Shown here: positions 34,085 through 44,690 of the stretch, piece by piece
Layout: each line of letters begins with the position of its first letter
How positions within the stretch are numbered: the first letter of the stretch is position 1
Assembly: GCA_022036555.1 (NCBI GenBank)
Contig: CM039140.1
Location: forward strand, 7,901,943 to 7,965,942
Origin: Microstegium vimineum
Lineage: Eukaryota > Streptophyta > Magnoliopsida > Poales > Poaceae
Length of the DNA: 64,000 nucleotides
Reading direction: 5' to 3'
Translations under genes and position numbers: made by a program
The notes under the pieces: generated by a model
Database searches by the model: none
The model's input: the letters and a program-made list of their open reading frames with translations, nothing else
What the model was told of the DNA's origin: nothing

Positions 34085-35708
34085 TGTTAACACCATATTT
34101 TGGCACAACCAAATGAATACGGGTGAGTCCCGTGGACGGAGAAATATGTCGCACACAGGTGGACCCGGGAGGCTGGTTAAGGAAACCAACTCAGAGGAGA
34201 TAACGCGTATCAACTGATAAGATACGTTCAGTGGGCTACGCCAAGGATTGAGGCCCAAGACATCCAGGTTTCCTTATTGCGCCCAGCGGCCGGTTTTACA
34301 TTAAGGTTATTCTATGGTCTATAAATAGCAAGGGTTAGGAAATGAGAGAGGACATCCAATCAATCAAATACAAATCTTAGTTCTTAGTTTCCGGCCTTCG
34401 GCCACCCCTAGGAGTAGGAGTGGAGTAGATTTCGGTGAACCTTTGACAGATTGGGCTGCATCGACTAGATCGACCTCCGGTTTGCTTGTAAGTCTAGCCT
34501 TGGTTCATGTATCGTTTGTACGGTTGTATTGTGTAACTCGTGCAAGCTCGGTATGAGCTAGTTATCGGTTTGAATCTATTGTTCATGGGGCTGCATTGCT
34601 TCAATCTCACGTGAAGTGGCTTCAAGCTAGTTATCGGCTCTATTAGATTGGCGATCTAATAGATTCATCAAGTTATCGATATTGTCTGTTATGCTTTGTT
34701 TAATCTATTGCTGCAATATCATGCCCAATCTCATCTAATGGATTGGCTCGCGCTTTACTTTCTATCTAGATCTATTGCTTCCGATGCATCTATTTTTACA
34801 CTTAAAGGGGCGATAGATGTAAGATCATATCGACTAATCCATTAGTTGTGATTGTCACATGTTGCGGGTTCGAGACATGTATTCAGTCATTAGATTGGTT
34901 TGAGTCTGGTTGGATCTGGTTGAACATACGTGGTACGGCTGCATCTACCGGACCCCACTGCCACGTGTGTTGGGTTATGTCTGCCCAGACTTAGATCCGT
35001 TCGGTGCTGAATACATGGATCTTGTTAAAGCCTCATGGATCCCTATCGGCTAACGTAGCCGATCTGGTTATGGTTCAATCATACGGTGTATGTAATTTGT
35101 CGTCGCGATCTATTAGATCTATTAAATATACTAGACGTGTCCTAGTTCGATTACTTTTATGGCTGCATGGAAACACCCCAATGCTAGTAGATTGGCCAGA
35201 TTATCGGGTTAATTGTCATCATGGCTGCATGGGAACACACCTCTGTTGATGGTTAATCTTTATCCGGTATATTTAGTAGATTTGGTAGTTCGATGACGAT
35301 GATGTCACATATATTGCATCTTTACTTTAATCTCATCATATGATCGGCTAATCATGTACCTTACGCTTGATATCCTATGACAGCCGTTTGTATACCATTG
35401 TTATGTTTAATACTATTTGGAGTTGACTCTTTAGTCAGTCTCCTATATTCATCGGCTATATGAGAGCCGCACACTCATGGAACTATCTGGCAACAACCGG
35501 CAGGTTCCATAATTTGATGTTTCATCTTCTTGTCAATTGTAGGTCAAATTGACTGTCAATTGTAGGTCAAATTGACTGCCACGCCTGGAATCGATCATCG
35601 AAGTGGCCTAAGCCGCTTAAGAGATTTAGGAGATCAAACTCTGCTGCTGCACGGTCTCCGCAGGCCTTACGTAGTGCTGACGTCAGAAGCCCCATTTTGA
35701 CGTCAACA
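34085..35708 (+). repeat. 3' LTR of the large Gypsy element
   Basis: A complete 1624-bp LTR from TGTTAACACC to GTCAACA, with a TATA box (TATAAATAG) near 34320. Its last 59 bases, absent from the 5' LTR, include two TGACGTCA-type palindromes at about 35688-35705. A short duplication of TCAATTGTAGGTCAAATTGAC occurs at about 35535-35577. Confidence 0.9.
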
Positions 35709-35713
35709 ACATC

Positions 35714-36233
35714 CTAGGTTCCAATCCTATCAATTAGCCTATCCAAGTATCCAACTAAGCTAGAAAAGTTAGCACACAACCAAGGCACACAGTGTAAATG
35801 ACGAAACTTAATTGAGATAGAAATACAAATTTTCATTGACGACTCTGATATTTTTACCAAGGTCCTCTAGTGGCCTACTCCTGCTACCTGGGTGCCGTTG
35901 TCAGGTGGCATGGCTACTGCTCGCCGCGTACCTGCGGTTCGACTTTGGTTAGTGGCGCGAGGGGCGGTTCCCGACGCCTTTCTGGCTCTGGTTGGCATTC
36001 TTCCTACTGTTGTCTATCTTGGGTGTCGCTGGTGAGGACGGTGGCGTCACACGCAACGACCTCCGCCAGCCGGAGGATTTCGTTGGCACATAGTGGCCGC
36101 GTGCTCGCGTCGCAGACATGCAGAGAATAGTCTTCGCGTGCACGGAAGGCTGCCGAGCGCACAAAAAAGACAGATAGCGAGCTAGGCTCTGATTCCATCT
36201 GTAGCGAGAGAGATCCGTTTTGGGAGGTACAAG
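35714..36233 (-). other. Unrecognised GC-rich fragment, possible exon remnant
   Basis: A minus-strand frame from ATG 36198 to a stop at 36004 encodes 64 residues (MESEPSSLSVFFVRSAAFR...) preceded by a splice-acceptor-like CTCTCTCGCTACAG. I do not recognise the protein. It may be a piece of a gene now cut by the hAT element to its right. The AT-rich part at 35714-35870 continues the host DNA from 18679. Confidence 0.3.
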
Positions 36234-36853
36234 TAGAGATGAGCACGGGTCGGCCCGGTCCGTACGGATACGGGCCATAATGGCCCGCGTGCTGCCGGGC
36301 CGTGCCTGCATAGGCCACCGTGCTTGCTCGCCAGCCCAGGCCCGGTCCGTGGGCCGAAATACGGGTTGTGCCAGCCCGTTGAGCACGGGGCCAACTATTA
36401 TCGGGCCAGCCCGTAGCCCGGTCGCCGCCGCGAGGCTCCCACCGGCGACGTCGCAAGCGAGCAACGAGGCGGTGAGGGAGACAGTTGGGACACCGCTGCG
36501 GGGGAAGTCGGGGAAGGGAGCCCGTAGCCCGGTCGTGGACGCCGCTGCGACCCGCGCGAGGGAGACGATTGGGGCTGCCGGCAGCGGGGGAAGTCGGGGA
36601 AGGGAGCGGCGGAGAAGGTCGCGCAAAAAGAGGGCCGGGGGAGAGAAGGAGAGGAGCCACCATGGGAGCATCGCGAGGGAGACGGTTGGGGCTGGTGGCG
36701 GCGGCGACGGTTGGGGTTGGCTGCGGCGGGGGAAGTCGGGGAAGGGAGCGGGGAGAAGGTCGCGCGGGGGAGAACGCGAGACGGGAGGGTCGGGGGAAGT
36801 GGCGGCCGGTTGATAGAGAACCAAATGAGAAACATAGTGAGACATAGGGTTTG

Positions 36854-36903
<50 letters not shown>

Positions 36904-37105
36904 CGGTCCCTTAACCGGGCCTCTCGTTGGAACTGGACCGGGCCGTGCCGCCCGACGTGCCGAGGGGGCAGCCCTTGTCCGGTCCGCTATGGGCTTCGGG
37001 CCGGCCCGGGCACGGTGGGGGTACGGGCCGTGCCGTTCTCGGACCGTGCTTTTCAACCGGGCTTCGGACCGGGCCAAAAGCACGCGGGCTGCATGCTCAA
37101 CTTTA
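36234..37105. mobile_element. Non-autonomous hAT element
   Basis: An exact 8-bp duplication GGTACAAG flanks the element (36226-36233 and 37106-37113), the hAT hallmark. The termini are imperfect inverted repeats (TAGAGATGAGCACG and the complement of TAAAGTTGAGCATG), resembling nDart-like TAGAGGTGGC ends from memory. Subterminal regions on both sides are packed with GGGCCG/CGGCCC motifs. The interior holds a GC-rich block (about 36420-36840) of imperfect repeats of a unit with GAAGTCGGGGAAGGGAGC, and a (TA)24 run. No transposase is present. Confidence 0.85.
36855..36902. repeat. (TA)24 microsatellite inside the hAT element
   Basis: An uninterrupted run of 24 TA units. Confidence 0.95.
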
Positions 37106-37196
37106 GGTACAAGTCTGTTGGAGACATTTTTATTCTAATACTAGCTATATTTATCTTTTACAAAACGTTTTAGTTCTTCTCTTAGAAATGCTCTCA

Positions 37197-37345
37197 TTCT
37201 TTAATCACAATGCAAACCATGATGACTAGTGTAAAAGCTGGCCAAAACACATAAGTTTAACTACCTCTCCTCCTAAAAGGAAAGTGCAGCGAACCCAGAA
37301 ACATGCTTCTCGAATATGAGAATGGTTTGCATTGTGATTAAAGAA
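37197..37345. repeat. 24-bp perfect inverted repeat with 101-bp loop
   Basis: The arm at 37197-37220 (starting TTCTTTAATCACAATG) is the exact reverse complement of 37322-37345. Transcribed from either strand it would form a hairpin. It lies downstream of the alpha/beta-hydrolase stop codon. No target-site duplication was found. Confidence 0.85.
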
Positions 37346-37364
37346 CCTACTGTCTTTACTTGAA

Positions 37365-37446
37365 ACCTTATTCGTTCAGTCTTCAGTGCACATAACCAGA
37401 GGAGCACCTTATTCGTTCAGTCTTCAGTGCACATAACCAGAGCACC
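37365..37446. repeat. Tandem duplication, 41-bp unit, two copies
   Basis: Copies start at 37365 and 37406, each containing ACCTTATTCGTTCAGTCTTC and ending GCACATAACCAGAG. They are nearly identical, so the duplication is recent. They lie in the 3' flank of the hydrolase gene. Confidence 0.85.
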
Positions 37447-37609
37447 CTACGCTAGAGAAAGCTGCAGACCTGCAGTACGTATCAGCAGTACGGCACTATA
37501 CACTAGTAGTATCTCTTTACAGAAACAGTGAGAGATGGACCGCGAAATGCGAACGGACTAGTGTGACAAGCTGGATTCATGGAGAATCAGGTAGGAGGCT
37601 GTGAGGCCG

Positions 37610-40600
37610 TCAGGCCGACGACGGATGATCGTCTCCGAGCAGCAGGGACTTGACAATGGTGTCAGCCATCCCGTCACCGATCGGGAAGAGATGTCCCGAT
37701 TTGGGGAGCTCGTGGTAGACGACCCACGGCAGCTTCTCGCTGATGTACCTCGACAGGCTGACCGGCACGATGAGGTCCTCAGCGCCGTGCCACAGGTGCA
37801 CCTTGCCGGCCCCCTCCTGGCCATCATCGGCGTCGGCGAACGGGTTCTCCAGCTGCAGCGGGCTCCAGCTCCACTTCCCGAACCCGACCATCATGTCACG
37901 GTGCAGGCACTCGTGCTCCCCCTGCTGCCTGATCTGCGGCTGCAAAAATCACACAGCACGCATTCACAAGTGCACGGCGAAAAAAAACTGTGAAAAAACG
38001 TGCTGCACTGCACACAACAACTTCATGGCGGCAATGCGAGATCGATGAGCGCGAGGTAATAATGGCTATTTTTTTTTGTACAGTACCATGTAGGTTCTAT
38101 AGCCAAACTTTGCCATGAGCAGCTTGTCTTCTTCGGACAGGAGGGCAGGGTTGTAGGCGATGACGCTGGAGGCCGGGAAGAGCTTCTGGCTGTTCCACCA
38201 GTAGGTCAGCCACGGCTGGTGATGCGCGACCCAGACAGCCCACTGGTCCTGAGGGAGCTGCTGGTACCAGGCGTCCCGCGACACGTTGGCCGGCAAGCCG
38301 GACCACCAGTAGTTGCCCACGGGGCCGAGAATGGCCACGCCGGAGAGCCTGCACCAAGATCACGGTGGATGGATGAACATACAGTGTTCAGGCTTCCTGA
38401 CCAGATTGTTCAAGATTCTCCATGGTTGGTACTGAACGACTTGGTAAACTACCTACCTGTGTGGGATGTACTTGAGGCAGCTCCACATGATCTCGCCGCC
38501 CATGGAGAAGCCAGCGAGGTAGAACTTGGGGCCTAGCTGCAGGTTGTCGGCGAGCTCGGCGATGTCGAGGGCGATGCTCTTCTCGGTCCTGCCCGGGTGC
38601 GGGTCGCTCTCGGCGTAGCCGGGACGATCGAAGGACAACAGGTAAACGCCCAGCTCTTGTGTCAGCTCCTGCATGCACGGGTTTCTCATTCCGTGAATCA
38701 GATCAATAATCTATCACATAAAGAAAACTGTAGGTAACGAAGCACAGACAGTACCTTGGAGATTGGAAGCGCGTCGTATCTGCAGGAGTCGAATCCATGG
38801 ACAAAGATGATCTTGTACTTGGCCTTCTCCTTGGGGACGCCGGTTTCCAGATAGGCCAGGTACCTGCCGTCGCTGAGCCTTGTCCTGGTTGCCGTGACCG
38901 GAGGGCCGCCCGGCGAACCGGGGATCTTGGGCGGTGGCGGCTGAATCTGCTTGTATAGCAGCGCCGATGAACATATAAACAGTGCTAGGATAAGCTTCCT
39001 TGCCATTCCTGCGAGTGAAATGAGAACAAATTAGCACGACAAACTGGCACCGTGTGTCATGTACTCATTTCATAGAATAACTGCAAGTACGCGCTAGTCT
39101 GAACATTTGATTACGCAGTTTATTTTGTTGAATGCATTCTGTTGTGTTTATCTCGCAGGTTGAAGCAGTCCCTTTGATAGGTTGATGTTCAGAAATATCA
39201 GACTTGCTCTGGTGTTCAGTTTGGAGCAAAATCAGAAATGGAAGGAAACTTTCAACATGTAGCGAGTTCAACAAATCTCCACTTGACGCCTTTTTACATC
39301 TACCGGGTAGTCGTTGGTTTAGTGTTGTCATAGTCAAAACAGTACAGCGGTCCTTAACAGGCGTCCGACAAATATTAGACCAGTGTCAACGGGGTTTTAT
39401 GGGGAATGTCATGCACATTTAATAGGGTGCCACGTTAGCTTTTTAGGTGAAACTGGTAGGAGAGAGAAGGATTCGTTTCATCCTCGTGACACGACGGCGG
39501 AGTTTCCAACACCGTGAAACGGAAGTGAAACCTGCGTTGAGGGGATTTTTCGTTTCATCCCGCCATTGCGATCCGTCGCGGGTGGGCCGCCGCGCGGCTG
39601 AGACAGGACGAGGACGACGCCGGGAGCGGGCGGGGCGCCCAGCCGGGCCGTCGGGCGCGGGCGGGTCTGTCTCCGCCGCTGGCGAGGCCGCCGGGCATGG
39701 CCGCGCGGGTGGGGAAATCTCACCGCGAGACGGAGGCGTCACTGTCTCGTCGTCGCGGTCGCGGGCTCCGCCGGCTAGGAGAGCTCGCAGGGACGAGCGA
39801 GGGCTTGGTGACGGCTCGCCGTCCACGAGTTCGCCGGGCTCCGCCGCACGCCCGCCTGCTACGAGGCCATCCGCCCGCCGCGTGCTCCGTCTCCGCCGCA
39901 TCCGTCGTGAGTCCGTCTACGTCTCCTCTGCCTCTACTGCGAGGGCCTTCCGTGCCGTGAGCATCCGCCGCAGGCAAGGCCACCTGATGCAGGCATCCAG
40001 CCAAGCAAAACTCTGAGGCGACGGCGGTGAGGAGACCGTATACTCGTTCGATGGCCGGAAGAGAACGGAGCTGCAGAGCTCTCACTTCACGTGCTGTTGG
40101 ACAGAGAAAAGAAGAGATCTGACTTCTTGGACAGAGAAAGAGGAAGAGGCCGGTGGAAAAAATAATAAAATAATCTATACAACCGAGTGATGAAATTATG
40201 CACAGAGGGAAAGATCAGTTTCATCTCTTGTTTCATGGTCTTGAAAATTGGGAGATAAAATCATGTATTAAGACTGATCTTCCAAACAGCGAGGAAAACT
40301 AACCATTTGCAGACTTGTAAAAGCCGAAGTCCGATCTGGAGAACCAATGATCCGCAACATAGTGCGGTGGAAAGCTGTCAAGGGATTCACGGCAAAATGG
40401 CAAAGATCATTGGTTTAGGATTCACCCAAGGTTTAAATCCTCGTACGACACTTTATTCTTAGATTTATTTTAAGATTTTTCGGCGCTACGCAAATAGTGC
40501 GGTGGTAAGCTAAGAGGCGTTAGACTAATATAGACGTCTCTGAAATATCCTATAGCAAACATTCCTAAGGGCTAAAATTAGCTTTGTCATATCAGATATT

Positions 40601-42447
40601 TAAGGCGTGTTTAAAACTGCTCCATAAACTTTATTGTAGAACAGCTCTAAAAAAGCTAAAGTTTGTGGACTACCTCTTTAGGTGCTCTCACAACTCCACC
40701 TTTTTTTTTCTGGAGCTGTGTACGTAGAACTGAAACCGTTTGACTAAAACTCGTAGAGCAGAGCTGAAAAAAAATAGAGTGGAGCAGTCTCAAACAACCC
40801 CTTAACATCAATTTTGACTATTAACATTAACTAATTACAAAACCAATTAGATAGATCAAGAATAATTTACAAGATAAATCTATTAAATCTAATTAGTCTA
40901 TAGTTTGATAATATAATGCTACATTAAACATTTGTTAATGATAAATTAATTAGACTTAATAGATTTAACTTGCTAATTAATCTACTCCTATGTAATTAGT
41001 TTTATAATTAGTTCATCTTTAAGAGATGTTTGGATCCAAGAGCTAATGATTATCCTATGTTTTTTAATAGCAGTTAGAAAATCTAAATGTGAGCTAATTT
41101 GAAGCTAATAAAAAGCCAACAAGGATTAATTGATGGTTAAAGTCTACTAGCCCTTATTAGCTTATAATTAGCTCACATTTAATATATTTTCACGAGACGA
41201 GCTAAATTTTTAACACGTTTGATATGACGCATACTAAACTTTAGCCTTGGTCAAACAACACTTAGCAGATATTGACTTTGATAAAACGTTACGTCAGCTT
41301 AAACTGTTTCTCTTTTGTACGCAAAACCTGGTTCCAATAAGAAATTGGAGAGCTCCTCGTTTTCAAATTCTGGACCCAATACCAACTGTCATTTTCAAGC
41401 ACGCCGACACGCGCATCCATAATTAATTTTGTCCTTACGCATAGATTAAACAATAGTAGCAGTACAAGATAAGGATATCACAAATAATACAAGATCTGGA
41501 TTTATTTATTTTTTTGGCAGGGTGGGGAACCAATTGATCATGAATTTAATGGTTTGATGAACAGCGCTGTTGCTCGGTCCAAAGCCTAATATAAGCCAAA
41601 TCTATCACAATCACATATACAAAAATATCGTGATCTGCTCTCGTGGGCATTTGCTTTAGTAGTCTTGCACGCCGCCTCTTATTCATATCGAAGGAGGGAC
41701 TAAACACCGTGCAAAGCTTTCCATGAACCAAGAAAAGTTTTCATTTCACTATCACCAAGGAATAAACGGAAAACTTCTCCATCCGTAACTATCGTCCTTT
41801 AGGTCATCTAGACTCCACAGCGCACCATTGCGACTGTTTTCGAAAAAAATATAAACTACATCGACCCTTCTAGAAAGAAATTCACAAAATTTTCAGCAAA
41901 TGTTTATATAGCGTTGAAATGAATGTACTATAAAATTTTGCGACTAGTTGAGAGACAGCAGAATGGATACAAAATAGTTACTGCTACTAAGAACATGGAA
42001 AGTTGATAACCTGTTGCATATAACAGATCGAACCAAGAACCAGAAATTCTCTCTAGAAAAATGAATAAACGCAAAGGTGAAAAGGTCAAGTTCCTGTCTT
42101 CATGCTTGCATCCAGCAACAGGATTCAAGGCACCGGCTTTGCCGGAGCCCGCAGTGTGAGTTAATAGAGTAGCCAATTACTCCGTCAGTATTAGTACTAA
42201 TCAGGCATCAAGTTCGAAGATCGCATCCTACCGCCGCGAGCACAAACAAAGATTAAACCTACCCACATGATGACATGAATCAAGATTCAAGAGACACAAA
42301 AGAACCATTCAGAGCCAAGTAACATCACAAGGACCGGATGCATACTAGTCGGGGCCAAATAATCAAAAAGAGGATGAGAGAGTATATACCGCCGGAGGCC
42401 GAGGCCGGGGCCGGTGGCGGTGGCCGCTTCTCGCCGGACACGGCCAT
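37610..42447 (-). CDS. Alpha/beta-hydrolase fold protein, five coding exons
   Basis: Exons on the minus strand are 42447-42390, 39008-38755, 38668-38457, 38348-38087 and 37939-37610, all with GT-AG borders and consistent phase, giving 371 residues. Residues 1-20 are a Pro/Ala-rich start from exon 1. Residues about 22-40 form a hydrophobic signal-anchor (ARKLILALFICSSALLY), then a Pro-rich linker. The hydrolase fold has the oxyanion-type FVHGFDS at 88-94, nucleophile elbow GFSMGG with Ser159, acid Asp317 (HGAED) and His345 (SGHLF), a complete catalytic triad. A cap region rich in Trp lies at about 185-230. The family includes uncharacterised plant esterases and hydrolases; the substrate is unknown. 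An alternative start at the ATG at 39006 would drop exon 1. A TATA box at 42628-42634 supports the upstream start. Intron 1 is 3.4 kb and holds MITEs. A truncated paralogue lies at 45624-46258. Confidence 0.85.
39440..40180. other. GC-rich island inside intron 1, possibly a captured exon in a transposon
   Basis: GC content jumps sharply at about 39570-40080, flanked by repeated GTTTCATC/GTGAAAC motifs on both sides (39470-39560 and 40195-40240). This could be a Mutator-like element carrying a gene fragment. Open frames on both strands have no domain I know. Exact termini were not found. Confidence 0.35.
40603..40801. mobile_element. Tourist MITE
   Basis: TTA duplications flank a 199-bp element with ends AGGCGTGTTTAAAACTGCTC and the complement of GGGGTTGTTTGAGACTGCTC. 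Internal foldback is extensive. Confidence 0.85.
41022..41261. mobile_element. Tourist-like MITE
   Basis: TTA flanks a 240-bp AT-rich element with ends AGAGATGTTTGGATCCA and the complement of AGTGTTGTTTGACCAAG. Internal GAGCTAAT/ATTAGCTC repeats make a foldback. Confidence 0.8.
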
Positions 42448-42627
42448 AGTGGCTACTGGTTAGGCAGCTTTTGGTCGAGCCGGCGTGGCGAGATACCTTG
42501 GCGGCTACGGCGAACGTCGTTGGCTTGGGGCAAACAGCAGGGATGGTGGCACGCAAAGCAAGTATCAGCACGCGGGAGATGGGGATGTAAAAACTGCAGT
42601 TACCGGAGCCAAGGAGACCCCAGTGTC

Positions 42628-42634
42628 TTTATAA
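42628..42634 (-). promoter_or_regulatory. TATA box of the alpha/beta-hydrolase gene
   Basis: TATAAAG on the minus strand, about 180 bases upstream of the ATG at 42447. No ATG intervenes downstream of the likely transcription start near 42600. Confidence 0.65.
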
Positions 42635-42639
42635 CTTCT

Positions 42640-43149
42640 GCTTTCTGCCGGCCACCGCCCACCGGTGCCTGCTGCGAACAGTATTTCCAGTCCTGCACGA
42701 GTCACGGGGCCCCACAGCTCTAAAGATAATATAATAATAGTCCTTCCAAGGGCCTATTTTGGCTTATGCAGAGTACTTTATTTATTAGATATAAAAAATA
42801 TTTATGTATTAGATGAGAGGCTTCTAAACTTTAGAGTACTTTAATTTACTTTTGATATTTAAAACTAATGTGAGGTGCACTAAAATTTTAATCTAACTTT
42901 ACAGCACTTGTTTAAAACTTTAGGTCTGAAGTTTAAAGATAAGATCTAAACAGCTCCAAGATAAAGTGACGATACTCTTGCGTGTCAAAGTTTATGATGC
43001 ATATAAATATTAATAGATTAATTATAAATGTATTTTATAATAAATATATCCAGAGATACAAAGTTTGGTGATACTTTTAGTAAAACTAGTTAAAGTTTAA
43101 GAAACTCTAACTGGCCTAAATTTAGTTAAAATGTTAATGCACCTCATGA
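42640..43149. other. AT-rich spacer upstream of the hydrolase gene
   Basis: No gene is seen. A GGGCCTATTTTGGC motif at 42750 with CTAAACAGCTCC near 42946 suggests an eroded Tourist-like element, not firmly bounded. Confidence 0.35.
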
Positions 43150-43812
43150 CTCTCTTTGTCTTATATAATTGTTGTTTCTGGTTTCTGTTTGACTCGATTT
43201 GTAGAAAATACGTGTAATAGTTGTCTCTAAATGAATTTATTAAAAACTAGATTCAAATATCTTTCTAATGATACTAATTATGTATCATAAAATAATATTT
43301 TTTAAAATATATTTTATCAAAGTTGTTTCTCAGGAAGCAAAAAAGACATATATTTTAGGACGAGTAAAATTCACGGCCGATCCCTGAACTTGGCAGGCGG
43401 TGTCATCAAGGTCCCTAAACTTGTAAAGTACTAACTGTGGGTCCTTAAACTTGGCTAACGGTGTCATCTAGGTGCCTGGACTTGTAAGATGATCATCACA
43501 GGTCCCTAAACTTGGTCGGTAGTATCATCTAAGTCCCTAAACTTGGTTTTCACTCTCATCTAAGTCTAAATAGGATAATCTATCAAAAGTAATTCTTTCA
43601 AATGAATTCAAATGAAGACAAATTTTATATGAAACTTGTAGCTTTTAATATGATCTACAACTTTCTACTATATTTTTTTTTAAAATAAACTATTTAGAGT
43701 CCCAAAATATTGTTATATGTTTATGGATTTTGAAATTTGAAATGTAAAATTATCAAACAACCTTGGATATTGATATGGTATATATGAAAGTTATAGTTAC
43801 CAATACGATCTA

Positions 43813-44047
43813 CTCCCTCCGTCCCAAAATAATTGTCTTTCTCGCTTCTCGAGAAACAAATTCTGACGATTATATATTAAAATATATAAATATTTATGTT
43901 AAGTAATTAGTATCATCGAAAAGATCTTTTTGTCTAGTTTTTTAACAAATTTATTTGAAGATACAAATATCGAACGTATTTTCTATAAATCAAGTCAAAC
44001 TTGTGGTACGAAAACCCAAAACGACAGTTATTTTGGGACAGAGGGAG
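43813..44047. mobile_element. Stowaway MITE nested in the Mutator-like element
   Basis: A complete 235-bp copy: CTCCCTCCGTCCCAAAATAA and its near-perfect complement at the ends, each abutting TA. Confidence 0.9.
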
Positions 44048-44421
44048 TACACCTTTGTAGTTAAAAAGTTTTTTATTTGAAGTCATTTAGTGTTCTAAAA
44101 TATTATTATAAGCTTACAAATTTTGAAATTTGAAAACTTCAAGATTGTTTAAATTAAAAAATCAACTAAAAAGTTGTAGATCACATCAAGGGCTACAATT
44201 TTGATATAAATTTGGTCTTCATTCCAGTGCATATGCAAAAATTATGAATTATTTTTATATAGATTGTCCTGTTTGGATTAGATGAGACTTAAAACTAAGT
44301 TTAGGGATCTATATGACATTACCTACTAAGTTTAGGGACCCGTAATAATCACCTTAAAAGTTCAGAGATCTAGATGACACCGTCGATCAAGTTTAGGAAC
44401 CCACAATTAGCACTTTACAAA

Positions 44422-44690
44422 GGGTCTGCTTGGTTCACTGCCAAAGTTAGCCACGCCACACGCTCCACAGCCACGCTCAGTATGGTGGCCATGCATCTGG
44501 TGGCAGTCAGGATGGTGGCCACACTTGCCACACTCGCCACATACTAAAGGGCAAACAAGAAATTAAGGGAAAATGACAGGAGCAAGGACTTGTGGCTGCC
44601 ACTACTAAAAGCTGAACCAAACAGCTACCTTGGCTCTATGGCTCGCCAAAGCTTTGACAAGCAATGTATGTCCGTGAGCTAAACACACCC
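44422..44690. mobile_element. Tourist/PIF-like MITE nested in the right arm
   Basis: It begins GGGTCTGCTTGGTTCACTG and ends AGCTAAACACACCC, an imperfect inverted repeat, with AAA on each side. Removing it with one AAA copy restores base-by-base alignment with the opposite arm of the surrounding element, which fixes the borders. Confidence 0.8.

Larger units (their letters stand above)
18680..35708 (+). mobile_element. Tat-lineage Gypsy retrotransposon, non-autonomous, carrying five nested insertions
   Basis: The element is bounded by TGTTAACACC at 18680 and GTCAACA at 35708 and flanked by exact ACATC duplications (18675-18679 and 35709-35713). Plus-strand order: 5' LTR, gag in pieces (21684-27002), zinc-finger-like gag end and aspartic protease (28996-30187), a spacer with an antisense reading frame (30480-30795), a polypurine tract AAAACTGGGGGCC just before 34085, and the 3' LTR. 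No reverse transcriptase, RNase H or integrase is present. Five insertions account for about 8.6 kb; without them the element is about 8.4 kb. Gag and protease without pol recall non-autonomous Tat-group families in grasses that borrow enzymes from a relative (such as Dasheng with RIRE2). That comparison is from memory. Confidence 0.85.
39009..42389 (-). other. Large first intron of the hydrolase gene
   Basis: The donor (GGCG followed by GTATATAC) at 42389 and acceptor (TTTCACTCGCAG) at 39009 join in frame. The intron contains a GC-rich island with meaningless open frames (about 39440-40090), a tRNA-like repeat (about 40340-40520), two Tourist MITEs (40603-40801, 41022-41261), and AT-rich DNA without genes at 41265-42280. 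Confidence 0.65.

Noticed and set aside
36004..37083. Minus-strand open frame of 359 codons
   Set aside because: It crosses the right part of the hAT element, including the TA microsatellite (read as Ile-Tyr repeats), and the element border. It is a chimera of transposon and flank, not a gene.
39447..40016. Plus-strand open frame of 189 codons in intron 1
   Set aside because: Arg/Ala/Gly-rich with matching frames on both strands of a GC-rich island; no conserved motif, so not called as a gene.
40425..40445. tRNA gene
   Set aside because: Only a B-box-like piece is present; no acceptor, D or anticodon stems can be folded around it.
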